Positions 10,341-18,541 are shown, counted from the stretch's first letter. The stretch is DNA of 52,016 nucleotides from an uncultured Clostridia bacterium (GCA_946628965.1 CAMOXI010000006.1:1-52016), one strand, 5' to 3'. Notes: generated from the sequence alone by a model not told the origin. Program-made: numbers and translations.

Positions 10341-10602
10341 TGGGCCGACGCCCCGTCGGCCCCTACGATGTGGGGCGGACGTTCTCCGTAGCGCCGACCA
10401 TTGGTCGGCGAAGAAAAACGCCGAGCAATGCTCGGCGCTACGAATCCCCCGCGGACATGGAAAAAGCCTCCCCTGAAAGGGGAGGTGCTGAGCGAAGCGA
10501 GGCGGAGGGGTTGTTGCGGAGCGTCGGGGACGCCGGCCCCTGCGGGGAAGGACGCCGTTCTCACGTCTCCTCAAAACTCACGCCTCAAAACTCAAAACTC
10601 TC
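10341..10602. repeat. Mosaic repeat region between rnpB and yebC
   Basis: Joined modules include GCCGACGCCCCGTCGGCCCC, the CGCCGACCATTGGTCGGCG palindrome also found at 7253-7353, a sister palindrome CGCCGAGCAATGCTCGGCG, a CCTCCCCTGAAAGGGGAGG hairpin followed by GAAGCGAGGCGGAGGGGTT, and a TTTTGAG-type repeat at the right end (10566-10602). I see no gene between 10243 and 10699. Confidence 0.85.
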
Positions 10603-10640
10603 GGCTTGCCCGGCCCGCCGTCTCAGTACAGCGCTAATAA

Positions 10641-10672
10641 CAAAAAACGAGGGAGCGCATGAGCGCTCCCCC
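10641..10672 (-). terminator. Rho-independent terminator of yebC
   Basis: Arms GGGAGCGC (10651-10658) and GCGCTCCC (10663-10670) enclose a four-base loop. On the minus strand the hairpin is followed by TCG and six Ts (10642-10647). It lies about 30 nt after the yebC stop. Confidence 0.85.
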
Positions 10673-10699
10673 GCGTGTGTGCTGTTTGGGAAAAACCGC

Positions 10700-11440
10700 T
10701 TACTCCGCGTCTTCCCAGTTGTGCCAGACGTTCTGCACGTCGTCGAAATCTTCGAACATGTCGAGCATCTTCTGCAGGTTCTTGATATCGTCCTCATTGG
10801 TGAGCTTGATGTAGCCATTCTGGGGCAGCATCTCCACCTGGGCCTCCAGCAGCTTGTAGCCCTTCTCGGTCAGGGCCTCGGCCACAGCCGCCACATCGTC
10901 CTCGGCGGTGTAGACCGTCATGGTCTCGCCCTCGGCCTCGAAATCGGCGGCGCCGGCGTCCAGCGCGTCCATCATCACGGTCTCCTCGTCCAGCTCCTCA
11001 TCCTCATTGTCGATGACGATGACGCCCTTCTTGTCAAAGGACCAGCTGACGCAGTTGGCGGCGCCCATGTTTCCGCCGTACTTGTCGAAGTAGTGGCGGA
11101 TCTCACCGGCGGTGCGGTTGCGGTTGTCGGTCATGGTCTCCACGATGATGGCGACACCCTGGGGGCCGTAGCCTTCGTAGACGATCTTCTCGTAGTTCTC
11201 GGTATTGCCCGCGCCCAGCGCCTTGTCGATGGTGCGCTTGATGTTGTCGTTAGGCATGTTGGCGGCCTTGGCCTTGGCGATGACGGCAGCCAGCTTGGAG
11301 TTGGAGCGCGGATCCCCGCCGCCACCTTCCTTGACGGCAACGATCATCTCACGGGCGATCTTGGTAAAGGCCTGCGCGCGCTTGGCGTCGGCAGCGCCCT
11401 TGGTCTTCTGTATGTTATGCCATTTGGAATGTCCGGACAT
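10700..11440 (-). CDS. yebC: YebC/PmpR-family protein
   Basis: A 246-residue protein of the YebC/PmpR family, described as a DNA-binding regulator and, more recently, as a ribosome-associated factor that helps translate polyproline stretches. MSGHSKWHNIQKTKGAADAK is the invariant N-terminus. GGGDPRSNSKLA, NMPNDNIKRTIDKA and the GYGPQGVAIIVE segment are further hallmarks. The start is 11440, with AGGAG 11 bases upstream; the frame extends further only through repeat DNA. The gene stands alone and ends in a good terminator. No regulated target can be named. Confidence 0.95.
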   Translation of the reverse strand: MSGHSKWHNIQKTKGAADAKRAQAFTKIAREMIVAVKEGGGGDPRSNSKLAAVIAKAKAANMPNDNIKRTIDKALGAGNTENYEKIVYEGYGPQGVAIIVETMTDNRNRTAGEIRHYFDKYGGNMGAANCVSWSFDKKGVIVIDNEDEELDEETVMMDALDAGAADFEAEGETMTVYTAEDDVAAVAEALTEKGYKLLEAQVEMLPQNGYIKLTNEDDIKNLQKMLDMFEDFDDVQNVWHNWEDAE

Positions 11441-11522
11441 GGTGAAAACAACTCCTCTTTTGTTTCGATTTAACAGCGGTATTTTAGCACATCGCGCCGC
11501 GGCATGCAAGCCCTGATTTGTT

Positions 11523-11793
11523 CGTAGGGGCGATTCCCCTAAAGGGACTACCTCGCTGCGCTCGGGTCGCACGAATCGCCCGCCAACATGGTACAGCGTC
11601 GGACAAGGCGGGCCGTTCGTGAACGGCCCCTACGGTGAGGGACGAACATTTCATTGTAGGGGCGATTCACGAATCGCCCGCGGACGCGGTGCATGCTCCG
11701 ACCTTACGGGCCGCCGAGGGCGTCGGCCCCTACGGTGAGGAACGGCGTTCCCGCATCTCCTCAAAACTCACGCCTCAAAACGCAAAACTCTAC
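11523..11793. repeat. Mosaic repeat region between yebC and the motB-like gene
   Basis: Contains GTAGGGGCGATTC modules paired with GAATCGCCCG (twice), GGGCCGTTCGTGAACGGCCC (a perfect inverted repeat), a GTCGGCCCCTACGG word, and a TTTTGAG-type repeat at 11758-11793 reaching almost to the stop of the motB-like gene. No gene is seen in the 354-bp gap. Confidence 0.85.
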
Positions 11794-11794
11794 G

Positions 11795-12850
11795 TCACGC
11801 GCCGGGGACGTCCATATCCAGGTAGCTCTCCACGATGTCCAGCACCGTGTCGTCCTTGAGGATGATGGAGATCTCGATGCGGCGGTTGGCGGCCCTGCCG
11901 GCCTCAGTGTCATTCGACTCCACGGGCCGTGTCTCGCCGTAGCCCGCCGCGCAGAAATAGGAGGCGTAGCGGGACAGGCCGCCCTGATCCAGCAGGTAGC
12001 CGAGCACGGCGTTTGCCCGGTCGGTGGACAGGACCCGGTTCTCCTCGTCGGAGCCGGTGCTGTCCGTGTGGCCGGAAATGACGATGCTGTCCACATATTT
12101 CACGTTCTCCGGATCCGCGAGGAAAGAGGAGAACACGTCGATGAGCTGGTTGAGCGTGGGCTGCGCCTCCGCCTTGATGTTGGAGGAGCCCACGTCGAAA
12201 AACACGCCGTCCGCGAGGACGATGCTGCCGTTTTCCCCGATGCTGACCTTGGAGGCGTCCCCCATCACGCGCACCACCGCGTCCCGGATCTGCTCCAGGA
12301 TCGACAGGCGCAGCACCGCGATGGTCTGCATCTGGCTGCGCATCGCCAGCAGTTCCTCGGTGGCCGATTTCAGGTAGGCCTCCTGATCGCCGATCAGGGC
12401 CTTCTGGTCCGCCAGCAGCTTGTCCTGGGCGGCCAGATCCTTCTTCTGCTGCTCCATGGTGGCGTTCTGAGCGTCCAGCGTGGCCTGCTGCTCGGAGAGC
12501 GTGAGCTTCGCCGCATCCAGGTCGATGGTGATCTTGTTGAGCTCCTCCTCCGCCTCGTCCACCTTGCTCAGCGTCAGCTGCAGGCGGTCCTGGGTGTCGG
12601 TCAGCTCCAGCATCGTGTCGGAGAGGACCACCCGGGTGTCCGACAGCTCCGTGAGCGCGCTGTCCAGCGAATCCTGGGTGTTGCGCAGGTCGTTGCCGGT
12701 GATCAGGTTCTGGATATAGCTCAGCAGCATCAGGAAAAACAGGATCAGCGCCACGGCCGACATCATGTCCGCATAGGAGGGCCAGAAGCCCTGCTCCCCT
12801 TCCTGGGAGCGCACCATCGCGTCACTGCGCCTGTGGGCCATCCTTCTCAT
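11795..12850 (-). CDS. MotB/ZorB-like protein with OmpA peptidoglycan-binding domain
   Basis: A 351-residue stator-type protein. After a short cytoplasmic tail, GFWPSYADMMSAVALILFFL forms one membrane helix. Asp28 sits at the position of the ion-carrying aspartate of MotB and ZorB. A long heptad-rich coiled coil follows (about 50-165). The C-terminus is an OmpA-like domain (VFFDVGSSNIKAEAQPTLN, VISGHTDSTGSDEEN, NRRIEISI) predicted to bind peptidoglycan. The start overlaps the stop of the motA-like gene as ATGA and has GGGAGG just upstream. No flagellar genes are nearby, and no ZorC, ZorD or ZorE. It could be a Zorya-type anti-phage motor core, a Tol/Exb-like force transducer, or something new. 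Confidence 0.85.
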   Translation of the reverse strand: MRRMAHRRSDAMVRSQEGEQGFWPSYADMMSAVALILFFLMLLSYIQNLITGNDLRNTQDSLDSALTELSDTRVVLSDTMLELTDTQDRLQLTLSKVDEAEEELNKITIDLDAAKLTLSEQQATLDAQNATMEQQKKDLAAQDKLLADQKALIGDQEAYLKSATEELLAMRSQMQTIAVLRLSILEQIRDAVVRVMGDASKVSIGENGSIVLADGVFFDVGSSNIKAEAQPTLNQLIDVFSSFLADPENVKYVDSIVISGHTDSTGSDEENRVLSTDRANAVLGYLLDQGGLSRYASYFCAAGYGETRPVESNDTEAGRAANRRIEISIILKDDTVLDIVESYLDMDVPGA

Positions 12851-13791
12851 TTCTGTCCTCCCTGGAGACGGCGGTTGATCTCCCGCAGCGAACTCGACAG
12901 GTCGCGCACGGCCAGATCCATGCGCTCCACGCTGCCGCGCAGGTTGTAATCCACCTCAGAGAAGTCGTGCACGCCGGCGTTGAAGGTCTCCACGGTCTTG
13001 TTGAAGGAGCCGACGGCCTCCTTCCCGGCGTCCATGGCCTTGGCAAAACTGACAGCCGAGGCGCGGGTGGAGGACACATAGGCCTCGCCCGCGTTGTAGA
13101 GCGTGGTGCGCACCTCCGCGGCCGCCTGGTTCATGCCCTCGATGAGATTGGCCACCAGCGCCGCGTCGTCCTTGGGCCGCTCAGTCTTGAGGGTCGGGGC
13201 GATCTCGTTGTCCAGCCACAGCTCCAGCCGGGTCTCCAGCCGTTCGCGCTCGGCCTGGGGGTTGAAGATCGTGCGCAGCACGGTCAGCACGATGGAGCAG
13301 CCCGCGCCGGCAAGCGAGGTGTAGAAGGCGACGCCCATGCCGCCCAGGGCGGACATCAGCCCGCCGCCCACGCTGTCGAGCACGGAGAGCCACTGTTCGG
13401 GGTCGGAGTAGCCGATCAGCTTCGTCAGCGAGGACACGGCCATGCTCAGGCCCAGGAAGGTGCCGAAGAGGCCCAGCGTCACGAAGAGCGAGACCGCGTT
13501 ATTGAGAAAGCGCTCGCACAGGAGCAGACCGCCCAGGCGCGTGGAGATCACGTCCGTAATGATGGCAGGGGTGTTGACCTCCTGGCCGTATTTGCGGTAG
13601 CTGTCGATATACACGCCCAGCAGTGCGCCCTTGAAGCCCTTGGCCTCCTGATCGTCGCCGCTGGCCTTCCCGGCAAGCACCTTGTAGCGCAGGAACACAT
13701 GGAACAGCAGGATCACCGCGAGGATAAACAGGATCCCGATGATCACGATGACGATAAAGCCGCCTGCGGGCATGTGCTGCAGTTGAGACAT
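12847..13791 (-). CDS. MotA/TolQ/ExbB/ZorA-like ion channel subunit
   Basis: A 314-residue membrane protein. Helix 1 is at about residues 11-33, then a cytoplasmic loop, helix 2 at about 99-122 (SLFVTLGLFGTFLGLSMAVS) and helix 3 at about 152-176 (MGVAFYTSLAGAGCSIVLT). The helix 2-3 block is the MotA/TolQ/ExbB signature. A long helical cytoplasmic tail follows (about 180-314), as in ZorA. With the downstream motB-like protein it should form an ion-driven stator complex. The start at 13791 has GGGAGG 8 bases upstream, and a sigma-A promoter lies at 13874-13902. The pair forms its own two-gene operon, divergent from a surface lipoprotein. Confidence 0.85.
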   Translation of the reverse strand: MSQLQHMPAGGFIVIVIIGILFILAVILLFHVFLRYKVLAGKASGDDQEAKGFKGALLGVYIDSYRKYGQEVNTPAIITDVISTRLGGLLLCERFLNNAVSLFVTLGLFGTFLGLSMAVSSLTKLIGYSDPEQWLSVLDSVGGGLMSALGGMGVAFYTSLAGAGCSIVLTVLRTIFNPQAERERLETRLELWLDNEIAPTLKTERPKDDAALVANLIEGMNQAAAEVRTTLYNAGEAYVSSTRASAVSFAKAMDAGKEAVGSFNKTVETFNAGVHDFSEVDYNLRGSVERMDLAVRDLSSSLREINRRLQGGQK

Positions 13792-13873
13792 GAAACATCC
13801 CTCCCATATCAGATTGGTATCCGTTCAATGGAAATGCATCCGGCGATGGAAAACGCTTCGCCAGTATGCTGCC

Positions 13874-13902
13874 ATTATACCAAAACCGGCAGAAAAAGAC
13901 AA
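13874..13902 (-). promoter_or_regulatory. Sigma-A promoter of the motAB/zorAB-like operon
   Basis: TTGTCT (13897-13902), 17-bp spacer, TATAAT (13874-13879), followed by a leader of about 75 nt before the ribosome site. Confidence 0.8.
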
Positions 13903-13940
13903 AACATTCTGTGAATACTTAAGAATTGCTAAGATTTGGA

Positions 13941-14024
13941 TTCGTAGGGGCGATTCACGAATCGCCCGCCAGACCTGGTGCATCGACTGACACAAGCGGG
14001 CCGTTCGTGAACGGCCCCTACGGC
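13941..14024. repeat. Palindromic repeat pair between divergent promoters
   Basis: Two palindromic modules, GTAGGGGCGATTCACGAATC with a following GCCCG and GGGCCGTTCGTGAACGGCCC, separated by about 30 bp. They separate the motAB-like promoter from the lipoprotein promoter. The rest of the 423-bp gap (13792-14214) holds the two promoters and leaders; no gene is seen. Confidence 0.8.
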
Positions 14025-14111
14025 GAAGGACAGACATAAGCAGTTATTTCGGCACCGCTTCCTCTGCCGCCGGCAGCGCAAGACCGAAATTACTAAGATT
14101 TCTTAACTGTC

Positions 14112-14140
14112 TTGAAGCCTTGCGGAAAGAATGTTACAAT
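14112..14140 (+). promoter_or_regulatory. Sigma-A promoter of the Ig-domain lipoprotein gene
   Basis: TTGAAG (14112-14117), 17-bp spacer, TACAAT (14135-14140), about 75 nt before the start codon. Confidence 0.75.
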
Positions 14141-14214
14141 ACAGCTGCACGGGAGAGGCGAAAGCCTTCCCGCCGCACCGTTTCGGAAAAGAACAGACAA
14201 GGAGAAAACGGGAA

Positions 14215-15462
14215 ATGAAACGCAATCAACGAACGCTCATCATAGGCGCGCTGCTGATCGGCAGTCTCGCGCTCACCGCCTGCGGCATCCGCGATCAGAA
14301 GCCGCACACGGACGATACGATCAATCCGGCCGGTGAGACTGTGATCGATCAGACCACGCCCGTCACACCCAGCACCATCCCCACCGTCGCCCCGGTGACG
14401 ACCCCTGAGGTCGCGGTCACGCCCGCCCCGGCGCCCACGCCGGTTGCCTCCGCGGCCCCGGTTCTCACACCGCCGCCCTCCGCAACGCCGGTTCCGCTGC
14501 AGACCCCGGTGCCCACCCAGGCGCCCGCCCAGAGCGGCGGCCAGTCCGCGGGTCAGTCAAGCTCCGGCCTGCCGGTGGTGACCAAGAGCCCCACCTCCGA
14601 GACCGTGAAGCCCGGCGGCAGCTGCTGGTTCGTCGCCAAGTACAAGGACGCGATCTACGCCGAGTGGCACTTCGTCTCCCCCGACGGCAGCCGCGATCTG
14701 GACTATTCCCAGGCGGCCAAGGAGTTTAGCGGGCTGGAGATCGTGGACGGCTACGCCAGCACCATGCAGCTCAAAAACATCCCCTCCAGCTTGAACGGCT
14801 GGAAGGTCTACTGCCGCTTCTCCAACAAATCCGGTGCCGTCACCACCAGCAAAGCCAGCATCACCGTGACCGGCTCCCAGCAGGGCGGCACGGCCAGCGG
14901 CGTGCCCCTCGTGACCAAGAACCCCACCGGCGAGACCGTCGCCCCCGGCGGCTCCTGCTCCTTTGTGGCCCGCTATCAGGACGCCATCTGGGCCGAGTGG
15001 CACTTCGTCTCCCCCGACGGCAGCCGTGACATCCTGTACACCCAGGCCTGGAACGAGTTCCCCGGCCTGACCATCAAGGGCGGCGACACCAGCGTCCTAA
15101 AGCTCAGCACCATCCCCTCCAGCCTCAGCGGCTGGAGCGTCTACTGCCGCTTCACCAACAATAACGGCGGCGCGAATACCACCCGGGCCGGCATCACGGT
15201 CACGGGCAGCGGCGGCGGTTCGGCCGTCATTGTTCCGGATACCGCCGGCCAGGTCGTCCCCGGCGACCCGGCTAACCCCTACCCCAGCGGCTCCGGCGGC
15301 TCCGGCACGGTCGTCCCCGGTGATCCCAGCGATCCCTACCCCGGCGGACCCAGCGGCTCCGGCACTGTGATCCCCGGCGGCCCCGGAGATCAGGGACCCA
15401 GCGGTTCCGGTACGGTCATCCCCGGCGGACCCGGCGATTCCGGCACGATCATCATCGGGTGA
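14215..15462 (+). CDS. Surface lipoprotein with Pro-rich stalk and two Ig-like repeat domains
   Basis: A 415-residue protein from the ATG at 14215, preceded by AAGGAG. Residues 1-23 form a lipoprotein signal with lipobox LTAC (Cys23 acylated). A Pro/Thr/Ala-rich stalk spans about 45-108. Two homologous domains of about 100 residues follow (118-219 and 229-330), each with PGGSC near the start, AEWHFVSPDGSRD in the middle and GW.VYCRF near the end. The paired cysteines (137/200 and 248/311) suggest Ig-like beta sandwiches with disulfides. The C-terminal tail (about 335-415) is Gly/Pro-rich and repetitive (VVPGDP, VIPGGPGD). Such domains occur in clostridial surface proteins, but I cannot name a function. 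The shared control region with the motAB-like pair makes an envelope partnership possible. Confidence 0.85.
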   Translation: MKRNQRTLIIGALLIGSLALTACGIRDQKPHTDDTINPAGETVIDQTTPVTPSTIPTVAPVTTPEVAVTPAPAPTPVASAAPVLTPPPSATPVPLQTPVPTQAPAQSGGQSAGQSSSGLPVVTKSPTSETVKPGGSCWFVAKYKDAIYAEWHFVSPDGSRDLDYSQAAKEFSGLEIVDGYASTMQLKNIPSSLNGWKVYCRFSNKSGAVTTSKASITVTGSQQGGTASGVPLVTKNPTGETVAPGGSCSFVARYQDAIWAEWHFVSPDGSRDILYTQAWNEFPGLTIKGGDTSVLKLSTIPSSLSGWSVYCRFTNNNGGANTTRAGITVTGSGGGSAVIVPDTAGQVVPGDPANPYPSGSGGSGTVVPGDPSDPYPGGPSGSGTVIPGGPGDQGPSGSGTVIPGGPGDSGTIIIG

Positions 15463-15480
15463 TGTTGTTGGCCTGTGGTC

Positions 15481-15727
15481 TGTAGGGGCGGCCCTAAAGG
15501 ACTAGCTTCGCGTCACTATCAGCCGCCCGCAGACATAGTGCTGCGACGGACAAGCGGGCCGTTCGTGAACGGACCCTACAGGGAAGAACGAACGCTTAAT
15601 CGTAGGGGCGATTCATGAATCGCCCGCGGACGTTGTACAGCGTCGGACATAACGGGAGGGGCAAGCCCCTCCCCTACGGTGAATGAGGGCGTTACCTCGT
15701 ATCCTCAAAGCTCACGCCTCAAAACTG
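15481..15727. repeat. Mosaic repeat region between the lipoprotein gene and ispH-rpsA
   Basis: Contains a GTAGGGGCGG...CCGCCCG module, GGGCCGTTCGTGAACGG, GTAGGGGCGATTCATGAATC with GCCCG, GGAGGGGCAAGCCCCTCCCC (a hairpin), and a degenerate TTTTGAG-type repeat at 15704-15727. Apart from this and the terminator, no gene is seen in 15463-15795. Confidence 0.85.
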
Positions 15728-15747
15728 GCTACCGCATCATACAACGA

Positions 15748-15777
15748 CAAAAAGCCCGCTGCGGATGCAGCGGGCTT
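15748..15777 (-). terminator. Rho-independent terminator of the ispH-rpsA operon
   Basis: Ten-base arms AGCCCGCTGC (15753-15762) and GCAGCGGGCT (15767-15776) with a four-base loop. On the minus strand it is followed by TTTTTG. It lies about 20 nt after the ispH-rpsA stop. Confidence 0.9.
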
Positions 15778-15795
15778 TCGTGTTCTCTTTGGAAA

Positions 15796-17838
15796 TTACT
15801 CCTCGACTTCGGGAGCAACGCCGGAGGCTTCGCCGGACTCGGACACCTCGTAAACAAGAGCGTCGTCGGCGGGCTCATCCTCTTCCTCTTCCACGGGGGC
15901 CACGGGGGCAGGCTCGCCCAGGGCGCGGATGGACAGGGAGATCTTGTGCTTCTCATCGTCGATGGCGGTGACCTTGGCGTCAACCACGTCGCCCACGGTC
16001 AGCACGTCCTCAGGCTTGCCGATGCGGCGGTTGGCGATCTGGCTGATGTGGATCAGGCCGTCCACACCGGGCAGGACCTCGGCGAAGGCGCCGAAGGGCA
16101 TGAGCTTGACGATCTTGACGGAGGCAACATCGCCCACGCCGTACTTGTCGGTGAACATCTTCCAGGGGTTGGCTTCGGGATCCTTGTAACCCAGGGAGAT
16201 CTTGCGCTTCTCCTTATCGAAGTTGATGACGTACACATCGACCTCGTCGCCCACGGACAGGACGTCGGAAGGCTGATGGATGCGGCCCCAGCTCAGCTCG
16301 GACACGTGCACCATGCCGTCAATGCCGCCGATGTCGACGAAAGCGCCGTAGCTGGTGAGGGACTTCACCACGCCGTGGTACTTCTTGCCGATCTCGATCT
16401 CGTTCCAGATGGCCTCGGTGCGCTCGCGGCGCTCAGCCTGGGCAACGCGGCGGATGGAGCCGACCACGCGCTTGCGGGCCTTGTTGACCTCGGTGATCTT
16501 GAGGCGGACGGTCTTCTTCAGCAGCTCGGACATAGCGGCCTCGCGGGGCAGATCGGTCTGAGAGGCGGGAACGAACACGCGCACGCCCTTGACGGAGACG
16601 ACCACGCCGCCCTTGTTTTCCTCGGTGACAACGCCTTCGAGCACAGTGCCGTCTTCCGCGGCGGCCTCGACGTCGGCCCAGACCTTGGCAGCGTCCAGAC
16701 GCTTCTTGGACAGGGTGGCAACACCCTCCACATCGTTCACACGGACCACGACGGCTTCGACGGTATCGCCGACCTTGACGACATCCTCGAGCTTGGCGCC
16801 GCCCTCGGTGAATTCCTCGGTGGGAATCACGCCGGTCTGCTTGGCGCCCAGGTCGACACTGATCTCGGTGCCGGTAATGGCAACGACGGTGCCGCTGACC
16901 TTATCTCCATTATATATAGGTTTGAGGGTCTCCTCCAGCATTTCGTCAAAGGTCATTTCCTTTTCCACTGCGGATTCCTCGATTTTGATTTCGTCACTCA
17001 TTTTGTTTCTTACCTCCTTAATTATCCACGCAGGCGTGGATGCACCGGCTGTGAGGCCGACGATATCGGCATGGCGGAGCCTGCTCATATCCAGCTCGTC
17101 CGTCCGCTCGATAAACTGCACATTGTCACAATGCTCCTCGCAGATCTGAGCCAGGTGGACACTGTTGGCGCTGTGCTTTCCGCCGATGACGACCATCGCG
17201 TCACAGTCGGCAGCGAGGCGTGCCGCCTCTTCCTGCCGCGTAAACGTAGCAAGGCATATTGTATCACTTATTTCTACGTTTGTACATCTTTTTTTTATAA
17301 AATCACAACATTCGGTAAAATTACTGCGGGTCTGGGTAGTTTGCACGACAAGCCTTAGTGGTTTTTCCCAGAAATTGGTATGTTTATCCCAAATTTCAGC
17401 AAGTTCGGCGGCATTTTCCACCACCAGATGTTCGCCGCACCAGCCGCAGATCGCCTCCACCTCGGGGTGCTGCTTCATGCCGATGATGAGCACGTTGCGC
17501 CCTTCACCGGAAGCGCGGCTCACGATCTTGTGGATGGCCTTCACCTTGGGGCAGGTCGCGTCGGTGACCACAGCGCCCTGCGCTTCCAGAGCCTCGATCC
17601 GCTCCGGCGAGACGCCGTGGGCCCGGATCAGCACCTGCTCCCCGGCCTTCGCCTCCGCGGGATCGGCGATGACGCGCATACCCCTGGCTTCCAGGGAACG
17701 CACCACGTCCTCGTTGTGGATCAGCTCGCCCAGGCTCGCGCAGGCGCCGTGCTCGTTCAGGAGCTTCTCCGCCATTTCCACGGATCGCTGCACCCCGAAG
17801 CAGAAGCCCGCGCTCTCCGCCACGCGAAGCTCTCTCAT
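15796..17838 (-). CDS. ispH-rpsA: Fused HMBPP reductase IspH and ribosomal protein S1
   Basis: A 680-residue fusion of two normally separate proteins. Residues 1-279 are IspH, the iron-sulfur enzyme of the last MEP isoprenoid step: GFCFGV, DATCPKV and DTICLATF carry the three cluster cysteines, and HPEVE the catalytic region. From Met280 come four S1 RNA-binding domains (starting near GDKVSGTVV, EGVVTEENKGGVVV, YHGVVKSLTSYGAFVD and ASVKIVKLMPFGAFAE). This fusion is known in Clostridia. A strong ribosome site remains at the junction (17011-17020), so S1 may also be made alone. The start overlaps the cmk stop as ATGA; the gene ends the operon. Confidence 0.96.
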   Translation of the reverse strand: MRELRVAESAGFCFGVQRSVEMAEKLLNEHGACASLGELIHNEDVVRSLEARGMRVIADPAEAKAGEQVLIRAHGVSPERIEALEAQGAVVTDATCPKVKAIHKIVSRASGEGRNVLIIGMKQHPEVEAICGWCGEHLVVENAAELAEIWDKHTNFWEKPLRLVVQTTQTRSNFTECCDFIKKRCTNVEISDTICLATFTRQEEAARLAADCDAMVVIGGKHSANSVHLAQICEEHCDNVQFIERTDELDMSRLRHADIVGLTAGASTPAWIIKEVRNKMSDEIKIEESAVEKEMTFDEMLEETLKPIYNGDKVSGTVVAITGTEISVDLGAKQTGVIPTEEFTEGGAKLEDVVKVGDTVEAVVVRVNDVEGVATLSKKRLDAAKVWADVEAAAEDGTVLEGVVTEENKGGVVVSVKGVRVFVPASQTDLPREAAMSELLKKTVRLKITEVNKARKRVVGSIRRVAQAERRERTEAIWNEIEIGKKYHGVVKSLTSYGAFVDIGGIDGMVHVSELSWGRIHQPSDVLSVGDEVDVYVINFDKEKRKISLGYKDPEANPWKMFTDKYGVGDVASVKIVKLMPFGAFAEVLPGVDGLIHISQIANRRIGKPEDVLTVGDVVDAKVTAIDDEKHKISLSIRALGEPAPVAPVEEEEDEPADDALVYEVSESGEASGVAPEVEE
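16999..17020 (-). promoter_or_regulatory. Internal ribosome-binding site and ATG at the IspH/S1 junction
   Basis: On the minus strand TAAGGAGGTA (17020-17011) lies 11 bases before ATG (17001-16999), which opens MSDEIKIEES, exactly where the S1 part begins. It is a near-perfect Shine-Dalgarno sequence inside an open coding frame, and would allow a free S1-like protein of about 400 residues. Confidence 0.75.
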
Positions 17839-18527
17839 GCGATCTCCTCCACGCCCAGCTTCTCCCGAATGATGGAGCGCATCAGCTGCTTGCTCTCTTC
17901 AAAGTCTATGTCCGTGGTGTCCACCAGCACGGAATCCTCCGCCGGCTTCAGCGGCGCCACGTCCCGGTTGGAGTCCTGCTCGTCCCGGTAAATAATGTCC
18001 CGCAGCACGTCCTCGAACTTTGCCTCCACGCCCTTGGCGTTGAGCTCCAGCATGCGGCGCTCGGACCGGGCCTCGGCGCTGGCGGTGAGGAAGATCTTGA
18101 GCTCGGCGTCGGGCAGCACCACGGTGCCGATATCGCGCCCGTCCATGATCACGTTATTCTCCCGCGCAAGCTTGCGCTGCATCTCCAGCAGATAGGTGCG
18201 CACGGCCGGCAGGGCCGACACGTCGGACGCGCAGATGGAGATCTCCGGCAGGCGGATCTCGGAAGAGACGTCCTCCCCGTCCAGATACATGCGCTGCTCG
18301 CCCTGGGCGTTGTAGCCCATCGTGATCCTGATCTCCGGCAGCATGGCCGAAACCGCCGCCTCGTCCTTCCGGTCGATGCCGCGGCGATAAGCGGCGAGGC
18401 CCACCGTGCGGTAGATGGCGCCGGTGTCCACATACAGGAATCCGAAAGCTCTGGCGCAGGCGCGCGCCAGACTGCTCTTGCCCGCCCCGGAGGGGCCGTC
18501 GATGGCGATGGAATAGTGACCGTTCAT
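17835..18527 (-). CDS. cmk: Cytidylate kinase
   Basis: A 230-residue (d)CMP kinase that makes (d)CDP for RNA, DNA and lipid synthesis. IDGPSGAGKSSLA is the P-loop at the N-terminus. YVDTGAIYR, MDGRDIGTVVLPDAELKIFLTAS and YRDEQDSNRDVAPLK are the CMP-binding and LID segments of the bacterial enzyme. The ATG at 18527 is preferred over a GTG at 18545 because AAGGA is correctly spaced for it. It lies 14 nt after the flavoprotein stop and overlaps ispH-rpsA by four bases; cmk next to S1 is a widespread bacterial arrangement. Confidence 0.96.
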   Translation of the reverse strand: MNGHYSIAIDGPSGAGKSSLARACARAFGFLYVDTGAIYRTVGLAAYRRGIDRKDEAAVSAMLPEIRITMGYNAQGEQRMYLDGEDVSSEIRLPEISICASDVSALPAVRTYLLEMQRKLARENNVIMDGRDIGTVVLPDAELKIFLTASAEARSERRMLELNAKGVEAKFEDVLRDIIYRDEQDSNRDVAPLKPAEDSVLVDTTDIDFEESKQLMRSIIREKLGVEEIA

Positions 18528-18541
18528 AGTATTATTTCCTT

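Noticed and set aside
10186-10640. Plus- and minus-strand open frames after rnpB
   Set aside because: They lie in mosaic repeats or the RNase P RNA itself and encode no recognisable protein.
11795-13791. Complete Zorya defence system
   Set aside because: Only ZorA/ZorB-like genes are present; no ZorC, ZorD or ZorE homologue is adjacent. Reported instead as an orphan motor pair.
15796-17838. IspH-S1 fusion as a novel gene fusion or assembly error
   Set aside because: The fusion is known in Clostridia. Only the retained internal ribosome site is reported as notable.
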